The notes below the pieces were generated by a model that searched no databases, had not been told where the DNA came from, and worked only from the letters and a program-made list of their open reading frames with translations. Shown here one piece after another: positions 1 through 8,349 of a stretch of DNA of 64,000 bases. The stretch is from positions 1,488,001-1,552,000 of the forward strand of contig NZ_CP016809.1 of the NCBI RefSeq assembly GCF_002741055.1, written 5' to 3'. Made by a program: the position numbers and the translations under genes. The DNA is from Paenibacillus ihbetae (lineage in GTDB: Bacteria > Bacillota > Bacilli > Paenibacillales > Paenibacillaceae). Within the stretch, counting starts at the first letter, position 1. Every line of letters starts with the position of its first letter.

Positions 1-592
1 CAAGCGACCGGGCCATGATGGCCGAATGCGAGGTCCGGCCGCCAATGTTCGTCGTAAAGCCCTTCACATATTTGCGGTTCAGCTGCGCCGTATCCGATGG
101 CGTCAAGTCCTCGGCAACGACTATCACTTCCTCGCTGATTTCCGAAGGGCTGACATAATTCAGTCCAAGCAAATGCTTCAGGATGCGCTTCGTCACGTCA
201 CGCATGTCGGCAGCCCGTTCCTGCAGATAAGCGCTTTTCATGTTCTCGAACATCTGGATGAACTGCGCTGCCGTTTCGTTTAACGCATATTCTGCATTAA
301 CCGACTCGGACTTGATTTTCTCCTTAACCGGATCAATCAGCTCGGGGTCGTTCAGAATGAGAAGGTGAGATTCGAAAATCTCAGCCTTCTTCTCGCCAAG
401 CTCCTGAAGCGTCCGCGCCTTGATCGCTTCCAGCTCAGTCTGGGACTGAGCCAAAGCGGCATCGAGCTTCGCAAGCTCGGCGTCTATGTCCGTCACCTGC
501 TTTTGGCTGATCGAATAATCAGGATGCTCGAGGATGAAAGCCCGGGCAATCGCAATACCAGCCGATGCCGCGATTCCTTTCAGATTATTCAT
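1..592 (-). CDS. ptsI: Phosphoenolpyruvate-protein phosphotransferase (PTS enzyme I), 5' part only
   Basis: Enzyme I takes phosphate from PEP and passes it to HPr in the cytoplasm, the first step of all PTS sugar uptake. About 197 N-terminal codons are present, starting MNNLKGIAASAGIAIARAF, and the gene runs off the window edge. The typical N-terminal HPr-binding region is followed by the phosphohistidine loop at the window edge, seen as NIGGRTSHSAIMARS, where the His of TSH is the active residue by family knowledge. The start codon (592-590) overlaps the last codons of ptsH by 8 nt, so the two are translationally coupled in a ptsG-ptsH-ptsI operon. Confidence 0.96.
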   Translation of the reverse strand, partial: MNNLKGIAASAGIAIARAFILEHPDYSISQKQVTDIDAELAKLDAALAQSQTELEAIKARTLQELGEKKAEIFESHLLILNDPELIDPVKEKIKSESVNAEYALNETAAQFIQMFENMKSAYLQERAADMRDVTKRILKHLLGLNYVSPSEISEEVIVVAEDLTPSDTAQLNRKYVKGFTTNIGGRTSHSAIMARSL

Positions 593-860
593 GAAGTTCC
601 CCTAGCCCTTCGTTGATCATGACTTCCTGGAGCGCTTGAAGCGCTTCGCTCTCGTTGCCGCCTTCAGTAATCAGCGTCAGCGTATCACCTTGCTCAAGAC
701 CGAGGGACAGCACGCCAAGAATGGATTTCAACGTCACTTTCTTGCCGTTGGATTCCGCGAAAGAATTCGTGTCCTGGAATTTGTTAGCTGTGTTAACCAG
801 TGCTGTTGCAGGGCGTGCATGGATTCCGTCTTCGTCGATAATTCTGAAAGTTTGTTGCAT
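585..860 (-). CDS. ptsH: Phosphocarrier protein HPr
   Basis: HPr relays phosphate from enzyme I to the sugar-specific PTS permeases. In low-GC Gram-positives it is also the serine-phosphorylated corepressor partner of CcpA. The protein is 91 aa from the chosen start MQQTF, which lies 9 nt after AGTAGG; two ATGs just upstream (866 and 869) are alternatives. The catalytic His is in GIHARPAT (H14), and the regulatory Ser is in LKSILGVLSLG (S46), so both control points are intact. It lies 78 nt downstream of ptsG and overlaps ptsI. Confidence 0.97.
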   Translation of the reverse strand: MQQTFRIIDEDGIHARPATALVNTANKFQDTNSFAESNGKKVTLKSILGVLSLGLEQGDTLTLITEGGNESEALQALQEVMINEGLGELHE

Positions 861-938
861 GTTCATCATCCTACTTTCTTCGGTTTTTATAATTTAGGTT
901 CTTTCTAGCATAGCATAAGCCTGCTCATTCAAAGAAGT

Positions 939-3041
939 TTACCCCTTGGTGATCGTGATGATGGCCTCTTCGCCGCTCTTTACATCACCGGTTTTGTTCA
1001 GCTTAACCGCTGCGCCTTCCGGCAGATTCGAGAAGATGATCGGAGAAATGATGGATTTGGCATTCTCTTTCACATACTCCAGATCGACCTGCATAATCGG
1101 CTGTCCTGCGGTTACAGCATCGCCTTCCTCGACAAGCACGGTAAATCCTTGTCCCTTCAGCTTCACCGTATTTACGCCGATATGGACGAGCACTTCCTTG
1201 CCGCCGTCCGACATGATGCCGACCGCGTGCTTGCTCGGGAATACGTTAAACACTTTGCCGTTGACCGGTGAAGCAATGGTTCCGTTATGTGGCACAACCG
1301 CGAATCCATCGCCTGTCATGCGCTCCGAAAAGACCGGATCCGGCACATGGGATATATCCATCAGCTCGCCGTCTACCGGAGACACGATCTGCTCCGAGAC
1401 AAGCGTCCCTTCCGCTGCATCCGTATCACCGGCCTGCTCATTCGAGACGACTGGTTGAACCGGTGCGTCCTCCCCAGGCGAACCCGCCGTGGCAGAGGTT
1501 GTTTCAGTTGGAGCTGCTTTCCCGGAAATAATATCCTGGATCTGCGATTTAATCGTATCGGAACGGGTTCCGAAGATCGCCTGGATATTGTTGCCGACCT
1601 CAAGCACTCCGGATGCTCCAAGCTGCTTCAATCTGGCTTTATCGACATTGCCCTTGTCTTTGACTTCCACCCGAAGCCGGGTAATGCAAGCATCCAGATG
1701 AGCGATATTCGTCTGTCCTCCGAGTGCGGTCAGAATATTGGACGGCAGCTCGTCCTTGCTGCTTCCCGAAGCTTTCGAGCCCGAGTCTGTCGCAGCCGCG
1801 GCATCTTCGCGGCCAGGCGTCTTCAGATTGAACTTCCGGATGACGAATCGGAAGCCGAAATAGTAGATGACCGCCAGGATCGCGCCGACGATCAGCACAT
1901 TCCACCACGGTGTCCGGTTCGGGATGACGCCGAAGATCATGTAATCGATAAGCCCCCCGGAGAAGGTCATGCCGATCTTCGTGCCCAGAATATGCATCGT
2001 CATGAAGGACAATCCGGCAAACAGCGCATGGACTGCGAACAGCAGCGGCGCCACGAACAGGAAGGAGAACTCAAGCGGCTCCGTGATTCCTGTCAGGAAC
2101 GAGGTCAGGGCAGCCGAGCCCATAATGCCGGCGACATATTTCTTGTGCTCCGGTCTTGCCTCGTGGTAGATGGCCAGCGCGGCAGCGGGCAAACCGAACA
2201 TCATGAACGGGAATTTACCGGTCATGAACGTACCGGCCGTAAATTCCACGCCGTCCCGCAGCTGGGCCATGAATATATTTTGATCACCGCGTACCATTTG
2301 ACCTGCCTGATTAAAGTATTCCCCGAATTCGAACCAGAATGGGGAGTAGAAGATGTGGTGCAGACCGAATGGAATCAATCCGCGTTCCACGACGCCGAAT
2401 ACGAATGCGGACAGCGTCAAATTTTGTTCCAGCATGAAATGGGATGCGGTGTTAAGCGCAGACTGGATCGGCGGCCAGATCACGACCATCAATAAACCTA
2501 GCAATAGTGAAGTCGCAGCCGTCATAATCGGAACAAACCGTTTCCCGGCGAAGAAGCCCAGATAGGACGGAAGCTCCATATTGAAAAATCTTCGGTACAT
2601 GCTGGCAGCAAGTATGCCGACGATAATTCCGCCGAACACCCCGGTGGCTAATGTCGGGATGCCTAACACACTGGCATACTCGTAATTGGTGCCGATCATG
2701 GAAGGGGTTACGCCGATGACGCTTCCCATCGTTACGTTCATGACCAGATACCCGATAATCGCAGCAAGACCCGCTACACCTTCGCCTCCGGCCAAGCCGA
2801 CGGCTACGCCTACCGCGAACAGCAGCGGCAGATTCGTAAACACGATCTGTCCTGCGTTCATCATGATCGTCGCAGCTGCTTGTACCCAGGCGGCATCAAG
2901 CCAAGGCGCATACTTGAGGAAATCCTCATTGACGAGCATATTGCCCAGACCGAGCAGCAGACCGGCAGCCGGAAGGATGGCTACGGGCAGCATCAGCGCT
3001 TTACCGACTCTTTGCAAAACGCCGAAAAGCCGTTTAAACAT
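939..3041 (-). CDS. ptsG: PTS glucose-specific transporter, fused EIICBA
   Basis: This is the membrane permease that imports and phosphorylates glucose. The 700-aa protein has the fused order IIC-IIB-IIA. The N-terminal hydrophobic IIC domain starts MFKRLFGVLQRVGKALM, a linker rich in Ala, Ser and Lys follows, then IIB with the phosphocysteine motif DACITRLRVEV. A second linker leads to IIA with the phosphohistidine motif VLVHIGVNTVKLKG. The ATG at 3041 lies 11 nt after GAGGG; a GTG four codons upstream is an alternative. It is preceded by a promoter and a GlcT-type antitermination switch, and the regulator gene glcT lies directly upstream, the same arrangement as in B. subtilis. Related sugars such as N-acetylglucosamine cannot be excluded from sequence alone. 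Confidence 0.93.
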   Translation of the reverse strand: MFKRLFGVLQRVGKALMLPVAILPAAGLLLGLGNMLVNEDFLKYAPWLDAAWVQAAATIMMNAGQIVFTNLPLLFAVGVAVGLAGGEGVAGLAAIIGYLVMNVTMGSVIGVTPSMIGTNYEYASVLGIPTLATGVFGGIIVGILAASMYRRFFNMELPSYLGFFAGKRFVPIMTAATSLLLGLLMVVIWPPIQSALNTASHFMLEQNLTLSAFVFGVVERGLIPFGLHHIFYSPFWFEFGEYFNQAGQMVRGDQNIFMAQLRDGVEFTAGTFMTGKFPFMMFGLPAAALAIYHEARPEHKKYVAGIMGSAALTSFLTGITEPLEFSFLFVAPLLFAVHALFAGLSFMTMHILGTKIGMTFSGGLIDYMIFGVIPNRTPWWNVLIVGAILAVIYYFGFRFVIRKFNLKTPGREDAAAATDSGSKASGSSKDELPSNILTALGGQTNIAHLDACITRLRVEVKDKGNVDKARLKQLGASGVLEVGNNIQAIFGTRSDTIKSQIQDIISGKAAPTETTSATAGSPGEDAPVQPVVSNEQAGDTDAAEGTLVSEQIVSPVDGELMDISHVPDPVFSERMTGDGFAVVPHNGTIASPVNGKVFNVFPSKHAVGIMSDGGKEVLVHIGVNTVKLKGQGFTVLVEEGDAVTAGQPIMQVDLEYVKENAKSIISPIIFSNLPEGAAVKLNKTGDVKSGEEAIITITKG

Positions 3042-3109
3042 GACGATTCTCACCCTCTATCTAGTTGTTGTCACAGATGTGCGAAATGTGTGTTGCAAGC
3101 ATAAAACAA

Positions 3110-3215
3110 CAAAAAAAGGCATGAGCAATTACGGGAACCGGTTGGTCTCTAATCCTATGGATTAGATTACCCGAAAATGGGTAATAACAACCAAATTCCT
3201 GCAATCCTCATGCCT
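3110..3215 (-). terminator. Rho-independent terminator in the ptsG leader, alternative to the RAT structure
   Basis: On the minus strand AGGCATGAG (3215-3207) pairs with CTCATGCCT (3125-3117), closing a long hairpin that ends in a run of T at 3117-3111. The 5' arm of the stem overlaps the RAT element, so RAT folding and terminator folding exclude each other. This is the expected architecture for glucose-induced antitermination. Confidence 0.85.
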
Positions 3216-3235
3216 GATCGAATCAGTTACACGTC
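3205..3235 (-). promoter_or_regulatory. RAT (ribonucleic antiterminator) site for GlcT
   Basis: Read on the minus strand this is ACGTGTAACTGATTCGATCA followed by GGCATGAGG. It closely resembles the RNA antiterminator of B. subtilis ptsG as I remember it. It overlaps the left arm of the downstream terminator. GlcT is encoded immediately upstream. Binding of dephosphorylated-EIIGlc-released GlcT would stabilise RAT and allow read-through into ptsGHI. Confidence 0.85.
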
Positions 3236-3266
3236 GATTTTGCTGTTTTGCTTATGAACTGTTCGT

Positions 3267-3295
3267 ATTGTATCACCGTTCGTACACGGTTGCAA
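3267..3295 (-). promoter_or_regulatory. Sigma-A promoter of ptsG
   Basis: On the minus strand TTGCAA (3295-3290) and TACAAT (3272-3267) are separated by exactly 17 bp. Transcription would begin about 30 nt before the RAT element and continue into ptsG. Confidence 0.8.
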
Positions 3296-3330
3296 CTACC
3301 AACTGCCAAGGCTTCATAAAATCTTCACTT

Positions 3331-4182
3331 TTACTCATCCTGCTGCTTTCGCTGTACCAGACGTTGAAGGTGAATCGTCAAATATCCGGCCTCGGCCGGG
3401 TAAACCGGCTTCTTCAGACGCTGCTCCATGATCTTTGTCAGCTTCCAGGCCAAGGAATAAATCTCAGGGTACTCCCGCTTGAGCAGACCGTCAAGCGCAC
3501 TTGCCTCCTGAACCGCTTCCCCTCTGCGGACCCGTTCCAAAGCGAACCGAAGATGCGTTAACAGCCGGGAATAATCAAGCGAATCCTTCGGAATGACATA
3601 ATCGAGCTGCTGCTCCACGGTATGTACCAGATCGGCGATCAGCTCCGAATGCTTGCGAACCTCCGATATATGCTGATTGGTAAGCGCCCCGTGAATATGC
3701 AGCGCAATGAACCCGATCTCTTCCTCCCCTAAATCGACCCCAAGCTTCTCATGGATCGTCCGAACCGCATACGCCGCCATTTTGTATTCTTCCGGATACA
3801 TTTCACGGGTTTCATATAAAAAGGGATTATGAATATACAGTCCCTGGGCATGGCGTTTGATTGCAAAAGCAATATGGTCGGTCAATGCAATGTGAATATG
3901 CTCGTTCAGGGAAGAACCGCTCGTTTTCTCGGCGTGCGTGACAATCTCATTCATCGCCTCGATCAGCTTCTCATCGATATGCGGGACCAGCTGCTTATAC
4001 TGCTCCTGTTCCTCCGGCTTGGTCAGAATGAACATTTTCTCCACGGCCGATACCGGAATCCGGTCCTTGTTCTTCTGACCGAAGCCGATTCCCTTACCGA
4101 TGACGACAACCTCTCCATGCTGGGGATGTATCGCTATGATTACGTTATTATTTAAAACTTTAGCCACTTGTAAGCTGCTCAC
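3331..4182 (-). CDS. glcT: BglG/SacY-family transcriptional antiterminator GlcT
   Basis: GlcT binds the RAT RNA before ptsG and prevents termination when glucose is transported; its activity is set by PTS phosphorylation. The 283-aa protein has an N-terminal CAT RNA-binding domain (SSLQVAKVLNNNVIIA), followed by two PRD domains with the expected histidines (for example NEHIHIALTDH and LHIHGAL). The GTG start at 4182 sits 7 nt after AGAGG and aligns with the usual start of this family; the open frame extends further upstream without a ribosome binding site. The neighbouring ptsG leader carries its target. Confidence 0.93.
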   Translation of the reverse strand: MSSLQVAKVLNNNVIIAIHPQHGEVVVIGKGIGFGQKNKDRIPVSAVEKMFILTKPEEQEQYKQLVPHIDEKLIEAMNEIVTHAEKTSGSSLNEHIHIALTDHIAFAIKRHAQGLYIHNPFLYETREMYPEEYKMAAYAVRTIHEKLGVDLGEEEIGFIALHIHGALTNQHISEVRKHSELIADLVHTVEQQLDYVIPKDSLDYSRLLTHLRFALERVRRGEAVQEASALDGLLKREYPEIYSLAWKLTKIMEQRLKKPVYPAEAGYLTIHLQRLVQRKQQDE

Positions 4183-4557
4183 ATTCGCACCTCTTTTGAT
4201 CAAACGCGTATACTCGGATATCTTAACAGAAATATGAGGTTGCGGCAAAAAAGAATACGATGGCCTCCATAATCACGGCTGTCCGGTCCTGCTCAAGCGG
4301 CATTCTATTCAGGGAAAAGAGAGCTGGCTTGCCAGCAGACTGCCGCCGGATGAACCCACCTTCCTTCATATCTCGAACGTTTCCAGCGGCAGGCTGCGGG
4401 GTCTACAATCTATGTTCATTCGCTTCAAATGGCAAGCTGAATGTCTATTCTGAATTCGCTTCAAATGGGGCTGACAGCTATACTGTCATGTGTGCATTCG
4501 CTTCAACTAAACAGCTGACAGCTGTTGCATTCGTTTCAATTGGCAAGCTGCCCGGCC
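4183..4557. other. Intergenic region between glcT and floT
   Basis: No gene is supported here. The half nearest floT is filled with copies of an ATTCGCTTCAA-containing element, described separately. The half nearest glcT should contain the glcT promoter, but no clear hexamers were recognised. Confidence 0.5.
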
Positions 4558-4600
4558 CTACTCTTCCTTCGCTGCACTCGCTTCAACCGGCACAAGCTCT
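4416..4600. repeat. Dispersed repeats with ATTCGCTTCAA core at the 3' end of floT
   Basis: The core ATTCGCTTCAAATGG or close variants occurs at 4419, 4454, 4496 and 4529, with spacings of 35, 42 and 33 bp. A fifth degenerate copy (ACTCGCTTCAACCGG) at 4576 lies inside the last codons of floT. Several copies are followed by CAAGCTG or CTGACAGCT. The array is therefore partly coding and partly intergenic. Confidence 0.7.
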
Positions 4601-6078
4601 GGCTCAATGGCTGCCGGCTTTTGGACCTCGGCCGGCTTCTTCGTCAGCCCTTGGATCAACGCCTCCACATCGATTCCCGATACGCTTTTAAGCATTTCAG
4701 GCGCGGTTGACATCAGCTCCGTTACATAATTGCTCACCCGAGCGGCGCCTTCGCCCTTCCCTGTGTCGACAACCGTCAGCTTGTCGATCGAAGAGATCGG
4801 CTGGGCAATTTTACCTGCAAGCTCAGGCAGCATCTTCACGATAATATCGAGCACCGCAGCCTCGCCGAACTTCTGGAACGCTTCGGCCAGCTTTTCCTTC
4901 GCATCCGCCTCGGCAATACCGCGCAGCCGGATAACCTCCGCTTCGGCAGTACCTTTCGCGCGCTCGGCATCGGCGACAGCGAGACCGTCCAGACGCTTCT
5001 GCTCGGCCGAGGCCTTTGCCTGTGTTTCGATCGAGTATTGGATCGCATCCGCTTCCCGCATTTTGCGCGCCTTCTCCGCTTCTGCGGCCTGCTCTACGGC
5101 ATAACGGTCCGCGTCCGCCTTCTTCTTCACTTCGGCATCGTACTGTTTCTGACGAACCATGATTTCTTTTTCCTGCAGATCGATTTCCCGCTCTTTGCGG
5201 ACGAGCTCAACCTTCATCTGCTCCTCAACCATCGTCTGCTTCGCCCGTGCTTCCTGGATATGGTAGGCCTGGTCGGCTTCCGCCTTGGCCGTATCCTGTT
5301 CCTTCTTAAAGGAGGCAACCTTCAGCTCCTTCTCCTTCTCGGCTTCGGCGATATTGGTGTCGCGCAGAAGCTCGGCCTTCTGTCCTTCTTCTTCGGCGCG
5401 GGCCTTCTGAATCCGGGCATCCCGGACGGCTTCCGCTTCCGCGATCTCCGCATCCCGCTTTACGGTTGCGATCCGCGGTTTACCCAGCGCTTCCAGATAA
5501 CCGTGCTTATCCCGCACATCCTTGATCGTGAACGAAACGATCTGAAGCCCCATTTTCTTCAAGTCTCTCGCAGCGACCCCTTGCACCTCCTGGGCGAACT
5601 TGTCACGGTTCCGGTATACTTCCTCAACCGTCATCGAACCGAGGATCGCGCGCAGATGACCTTCCAGCACCTCTTGCGCTTCGCCCTTCAATGCCTCGAT
5701 CGGCTTGCCCATGAATTGCTCGGCAGCTGTGGCCACGTCCTCAATGGAGCTGCCGACCTTGATGATCGCAACCCCGTCGGCCATGACCGGAACGCCCTGC
5801 TCTGTGTACACTTCCGGCGTCATCACGTCAAGCTTATGGGATAACAGCGAAACGAACTCGGACCGCTGAAATACCGGCAGAATAAACGCTCCGCCGCCTC
5901 GAACGATTTTGATCTTGCGGCCGGATTCGTCCTCCGAAATATTTTTGCTGCCGAGGAAAGATCCTGTCACGATCATCGCCTCATCCGGGCTGACCGTCTT
6001 GTAGCGAGCCCAAAAAGCAAGGCCCAGCACGATCAGGACACCTACAACAATCGATGGAATTACCAAATACTCTGGCAT
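4558..6078 (-). CDS. floT: Flotillin-like membrane scaffold protein FloT
   Basis: Flotillins are membrane-anchored scaffolds of ordered lipid domains and affect membrane fluidity and signalling. The 506-aa protein starts MPEYLVIPSIVVGVLIVLG, a single N-terminal hydrophobic segment, and continues with a SPFH/PHB domain (GGGAFILPVFQR, LEGHLRAILGSMTVEE). A long Ala/Glu/Lys-rich coiled coil follows, ending in a C-terminal region containing KLTVVDTGKGEGA. A second ATG at 6090 directly abuts GGAG and is possible. The start region overlaps or nearly abuts the upstream NfeD gene, indicating an operon like B. subtilis yuaF-floT. The last codons run into a repeat array. Confidence 0.94.
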   Translation of the reverse strand: MPEYLVIPSIVVGVLIVLGLAFWARYKTVSPDEAMIVTGSFLGSKNISEDESGRKIKIVRGGGAFILPVFQRSEFVSLLSHKLDVMTPEVYTEQGVPVMADGVAIIKVGSSIEDVATAAEQFMGKPIEALKGEAQEVLEGHLRAILGSMTVEEVYRNRDKFAQEVQGVAARDLKKMGLQIVSFTIKDVRDKHGYLEALGKPRIATVKRDAEIAEAEAVRDARIQKARAEEEGQKAELLRDTNIAEAEKEKELKVASFKKEQDTAKAEADQAYHIQEARAKQTMVEEQMKVELVRKEREIDLQEKEIMVRQKQYDAEVKKKADADRYAVEQAAEAEKARKMREADAIQYSIETQAKASAEQKRLDGLAVADAERAKGTAEAEVIRLRGIAEADAKEKLAEAFQKFGEAAVLDIIVKMLPELAGKIAQPISSIDKLTVVDTGKGEGAARVSNYVTELMSTAPEMLKSVSGIDVEALIQGLTKKPAEVQKPAAIEPELVPVEASAAKEE

Positions 6079-6082
6079 GTTC

Positions 6083-6616
6083 TCATTCATCTCCTTTTCG
6101 TTCTTCCAGTTCGGACACACGGAGGACACCATCAACGACGTCGATGACCACGACCCGGATCCCGGCGGGCAGGACGCTGCGGTCAAAGCTTGAAGCGATA
6201 TGCGTCGTATTGCCTGCGCCTACCTTGATCATGACTTCACCAAAGCCTTCGGCCGGCAGCGGTACCGTAACGACACCAATTCGCCCTGCCAGCTCCTTTA
6301 TGGAGAAGCCCGTGGAGTTCTCGCTGTTCTCCATCGGCTTGACATAGCCGAAGTAGACCATAATCGAGATCCCGATTGCCGCTAATATGGACAGCGTAAT
6401 ATGGGCTCCTGCCGCCAAGTCCGTATATTTCATCAGCATGATCCCGGTTCCGCCGAAGACGGTGATTCCTCCTGCAATCACAACCGGATTAAAAAAATCC
6501 ACCGACAAAAAGTCCAGGAGACCGTCCAGCGCCGAGCTGAGAATATCTCCGAGCAGCACGGTGACGACGGCGAACAGAATGCCTCCGATCAGACAGCCCC
6601 AATATAACGCTTCCAT
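6083..6616 (-). CDS. yuaF: NfeD-family membrane protein (YuaF-like)
   Basis: NfeD proteins accompany flotillins in many bacteria and act with them in membrane microdomains. The 177-aa protein has three to four hydrophobic segments in its N-terminal 100 residues. A soluble beta-barrel (OB-like) domain follows from about residue 105 (ELAGRIGVVTVPLPAEGFGEVMI). The start at 6616 lies 8 nt after GGGGG. It lies immediately upstream of floT, overlapping its possible upstream ATG. A sigma-W-type promoter precedes it. Confidence 0.9.
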   Translation of the reverse strand: MEALYWGCLIGGILFAVVTVLLGDILSSALDGLLDFLSVDFFNPVVIAGGITVFGGTGIMLMKYTDLAAGAHITLSILAAIGISIMVYFGYVKPMENSENSTGFSIKELAGRIGVVTVPLPAEGFGEVMIKVGAGNTTHIASSFDRSVLPAGIRVVVIDVVDGVLRVSELEERKGDE

Positions 6617-6660
6617 GATGATTGCCCCCTCTCGAATCCCTCACTGTGTATAACAAGTAA

Positions 6661-6687
6661 TACGGCAAAAAGTTTGCTAAAGTTTCA
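6661..6687 (-). promoter_or_regulatory. Sigma-W-type (ECF) promoter of yuaF-floT
   Basis: On the minus strand TGAAAC (6687-6682) and CGTA (6664-6661) are separated by 17 bp. This matches the envelope-stress ECF consensus TGAAAC-N16/17-CGTA. The B. subtilis yuaF-floT operon is known to be sigma-W controlled, so position and gene agree. Confidence 0.85.
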
Positions 6688-6848
6688 ATTATTTGCCGTA
6701 ATCGTATGGAAATCTCTTCATATCTCCCCATTTTACATGAAAAAAAGCCGCCCAGCCGCAGATATTTCCACGTGAAGGACAGCTTCTTGTAAGGCTGCTT
6801 GCAGCCAATATTATCGGCATTGCTTCATTGTTCCTAATCCGCTGAAGC

Positions 6849-8012
6849 TTACAGCGACATTTTATAAATTTCGACAACATCCTCGCGCTGCAGCTTGCGG
6901 AAATTGCCGAAGGGACCGAAGCGCATCGCCTTATCGGCCATCGCCTCAATTTCGGAGTCGTCAATGTTATAGTCTGCCAGCGTGCTCGGGGCTCCGATCG
7001 AGCTCCAGAAACGGCGGAGCGCCTCAATGCCTTCGAGTCCAGCCTCTTCGTCGGACTTGCCGGCAGGATCGATCCCGAACACATTGACCGCGAGCGACTT
7101 GAAGCGTGCAGGCTGTGCAGGCAGATTATATTTCATCCAGTTCGGGAACACAATCGCCAGGCCGCCGCCATGCGGGATGTCGTACACAGCCGACACTGCA
7201 TGCTCGATATTATGGGTTGCCCAGTCGCCGGCCATGCCCATATTGATCATGCCGTTCAGGGCCATCGTTCCGCAGTACATCACCGTCTCCCGCAGCTCGT
7301 AGTTTTCCAGGTCCTCGACCAGCTTCGGCGCCGTATCGATCATCGTGCGCAAAATCGTCTCGCAGAAGCCGTCTTGAACCGGCGTATTGGTATCCTGGTG
7401 GAAATAATGCTCGAGAACATGCGACATGATGTCGACGATGCCGTATACCGTCTGATCGCGGGGAAGCGTGAACGTATGTACGGGATCCAAAATCGAGAAC
7501 GCGGGATACGCCCACGGGCTTCCCCAGCCCATCTTCTCCTTCGTTGCTTCGTTCGTGATGACCGAGCCCCCGTTCATCTCGGAACCCGTTGCGGCCATGG
7601 TCAGTACGGTGCCGAGCGGAAGCGCTCCTTGCGGGGTAGCCTTACGCTCGACGAAATCCCACATATCCCCGTCGTACTTGGCACCGACGGCAATCGCCTT
7701 CGAACAGTCAATGACGCTCCCCCCGCCTACGGCCAGGATCAGATCGATGCTGTGCTCACGGCAGAGCGAAACGCCTTTATGAACCGTGGACAGTCGCGGA
7801 TTCGGCTCTACGCCGGCCAGCTCAGTTACGGATACTCCCGCTTCCTTTAGCAAGGAGAGGACCTGATCATACAGGCCGCTTCGTTTGATGCTCCCGCCGC
7901 CGTATACGAGCAGTACGTTCTTGTCGTATTTCGACACTTCCTCCTTCAGGGCGCTCAGCTTGCCTTTCCCGAATATCAGCCGGGTCGGATTATGAAATAC
8001 AAAAGGTCTCAT
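6849..8012 (-). CDS. Iron-containing alcohol dehydrogenase (butanol dehydrogenase-like)
   Basis: NAD(P)H-dependent reduction of aldehydes to alcohols by a group III (iron-activated) dehydrogenase. The 387-aa protein starts [19 protein letters not shown], 8 nt after GGAGG. The nucleotide-binding [13 protein letters not shown] motif lies near residue 95. The metal-ligand histidines are expected in [10 protein letters not shown] and in [13 protein letters not shown]. It resembles B. subtilis YugJ/YugK (BdhA type). It appears to be a single-gene unit between the flotillin and gal operons. Confidence 0.9.
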   Translation of the reverse strand: MRPFVFHNPTRLIFGKGKLSALKEEVSKYDKNVLLVYGGGSIKRSGLYDQVLSLLKEAGVSVTELAGVEPNPRLSTVHKGVSLCREHSIDLILAVGGGSVIDCSKAIAVGAKYDGDMWDFVERKATPQGALPLGTVLTMAATGSEMNGGSVITNEATKEKMGWGSPWAYPAFSILDPVHTFTLPRDQTVYGIVDIMSHVLEHYFHQDTNTPVQDGFCETILRTMIDTAPKLVEDLENYELRETVMYCGTMALNGMINMGMAGDWATHNIEHAVSAVYDIPHGGGLAIVFPNWMKYNLPAQPARFKSLAVNVFGIDPAGKSDEEAGLEGIEALRRFWSSIGAPSTLADYNIDDSEIEAMADKAMRFGPFGNFRKLQREDVVEIYKMSL

Positions 8013-8349
8013 GTTGCGTACCTCCAATAAGTGTAATGGGATTGTGCTAATGTGTCTTTGCTGCTCTATCATTTTACCCCATTCCCGTAGGACATAACAA
8101 ACAGGCACCTGGCCGAGCGCAAGAGAAGCAATTGAATGCAAGGTTTGGCGCCATCGTATCCTGTCGTTTGGCCATGAAAAAGCCGTCCCTATGCAAAAGG
8201 CGGTTCGAAAACCTGCCTGCCATTTGCATAGGAACGGCCGCTATAGGGGCTCACATCCTTCAAGGCTGGTGCCAAAACGGAGATGATGCTCTCTTATGAC
8301 GCTGCGTGCGCATGCTTTGCTCCGGATGCTTTGCCTTCGGCTCCGGCAT
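8013..8349. other. Intergenic region between galT and the alcohol dehydrogenase gene
   Basis: No gene is supported. It contains the gal operon terminator (8176-8238) and, near 8012, the leader of the dehydrogenase gene. Confidence 0.5.
8176..8238 (-). terminator. Terminator of the galKET operon
   Basis: GCCGT-CCCTATGCAAA at 8182-8197 pairs with TTTGCATAGG-AACGGC at 8223-8238. On the minus strand the stem is followed by TTTTT, placing it about 110 nt after the galT stop. Confidence 0.8.
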
